NCBI GenBank assembly: GCA_026874595.1
Contig: CM049314.1
Coordinates: 37,613,229-37,677,228 of the forward strand
From: Sipunculus nudus
Taxonomy: Eukaryota; Annelida; Sipuncula; Golfingiida; Sipunculidae
DNA: 64,000 bases
Direction of reading: 5' to 3'
Position numbers and translations under genes: made by a program. Position 1 is the first letter of the stretch; the number at the start of each line of letters is the position of its first letter. Positions 63,391 through 64,000 of the stretch are shown in pieces. The notes beneath the pieces are model-generated. The model did not search any database and was not told where the DNA came from. It saw only the letters and a list, made by a program, of their open reading frames with translations.

Positions 63391-64000
63391 CTCACTAGCT
63401 GATAGACCCGGTATACCGGGCTTATTACCGGGGTTGGGGAGATTTATTAACTGAGATATGAAATGTTGGCTCATTTTTTTATTCTAAAAGTTAACAGAAG
63501 TCTCCATAAGATATATATGTATAAACATTTTGGCACGACTGCAGAATAACTCATGCACCTCTCTGAGGCACAACACTTCTGTGAACAGAAAACGTTTCTA
63601 TTTACAGCTGCTTGTTTCTTAATTTTGCCACTTAATTTTAAATTACATGAATCCATAACACCATACCGTCCGTCCGTATAAACTCATAATCTGGTGGAGA
63701 CAGTGCGTGAGTGATCCTGCAGTTGCTCCAATATTTTTAACATTTATTTTGTGGTTCTGTCCTCGTGGCAAGAAATTTATACCCCGGTATGTTTACCTTG
63801 ATGACCTGGCCAGTGAAGGTGTTGACATTGCTAACTGGAATGAGACGCGAGGGCATTCACGTTTTTTCGATGATATTTGACTGGATTCTATCGGTGGACG
63901 TATAAAGATAAGGTTGATGTGAGGAACATTGGCAGATTTATTAAATGTACGTTGCAAGGAAACTGTTCCTGAAGAAAGAAACAGAAATATGCATACCTCC
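63391..64000 (+). repeat. Dispersed repeat family B with 14-bp palindrome, copy 2
   Basis: Same order of blocks as 11996-12440, with CCCGGTATACCGGG at 63407-63420. It has roughly 150-200 bp of extra sequence (about 63500-63720) before GTCCTCGTGGCAAGAAATTT. It runs to the window edge, so its true 3' end is not seen. Confidence 0.8.

Overview
This window is animal genomic DNA: AT-rich, intron-rich and packed with microsatellites, poly(G/C) runs and decayed transposons. Gene content (a Toll-like receptor cluster, a solute carrier of the monocarboxylate transporter family, a YajO-type aldo-keto reductase, Mutator-like and Penelope-like sequences) and the style of the dispersed repeats suggest a lophotrochozoan, most likely a bivalve mollusc. 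That placement is an inference. Exons were assembled by hand from reading frame, splice sites and phase; nothing was confirmed by a database search.

Layout. (1) 2.1-14.4 kb, + strand: a seven-exon aldo-keto reductase gene whose exons join in consistent phase but carry an in-frame TAA (exon 2), a frameshift (exon 6) and Asn where the family has its catalytic His. Its 6.8-kb third intron contains, on the same strand, a two-exon Mutator-transposase-derived gene (5289-9920) that is completely open (315 codons). (2) 14.5-28.9 kb: no genes recognised; non-autonomous hAT element with 8-bp target duplication, a probable solo LTR, a 118-bp hairpin and several dispersed repeats. (3) 28.9-30.0 kb: a 5'-truncated LINE with poly(A) and target-site duplication. 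(4) 31.7-36.2 kb, + strand: a five-exon monocarboxylate-transporter-like gene, intact except for one TGA in exon 4; a tRNA-derived SINE lies in its last intron. (5) 36.4-58.5 kb, mostly - strand: an unidentified 157-codon exon, a Penelope-like GIY-YIG remnant and four broken Toll-like receptor fragments. Two blocks (36.4-42.2 and 52.1-55.7 kb) are ancient duplicates of one another. One fragment (51.2-51.96 kb) is a rearranged chimera. (6) 58.5-64 kb: no genes recognised; a three-unit tandem repeat of about 555 bp and a second copy of a dispersed repeat also seen at 12 kb.

Overall, most protein-coding loci here are decaying, while a transposase-derived gene nested in one of them stays open. 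No operon-like or multi-gene functional system was found.
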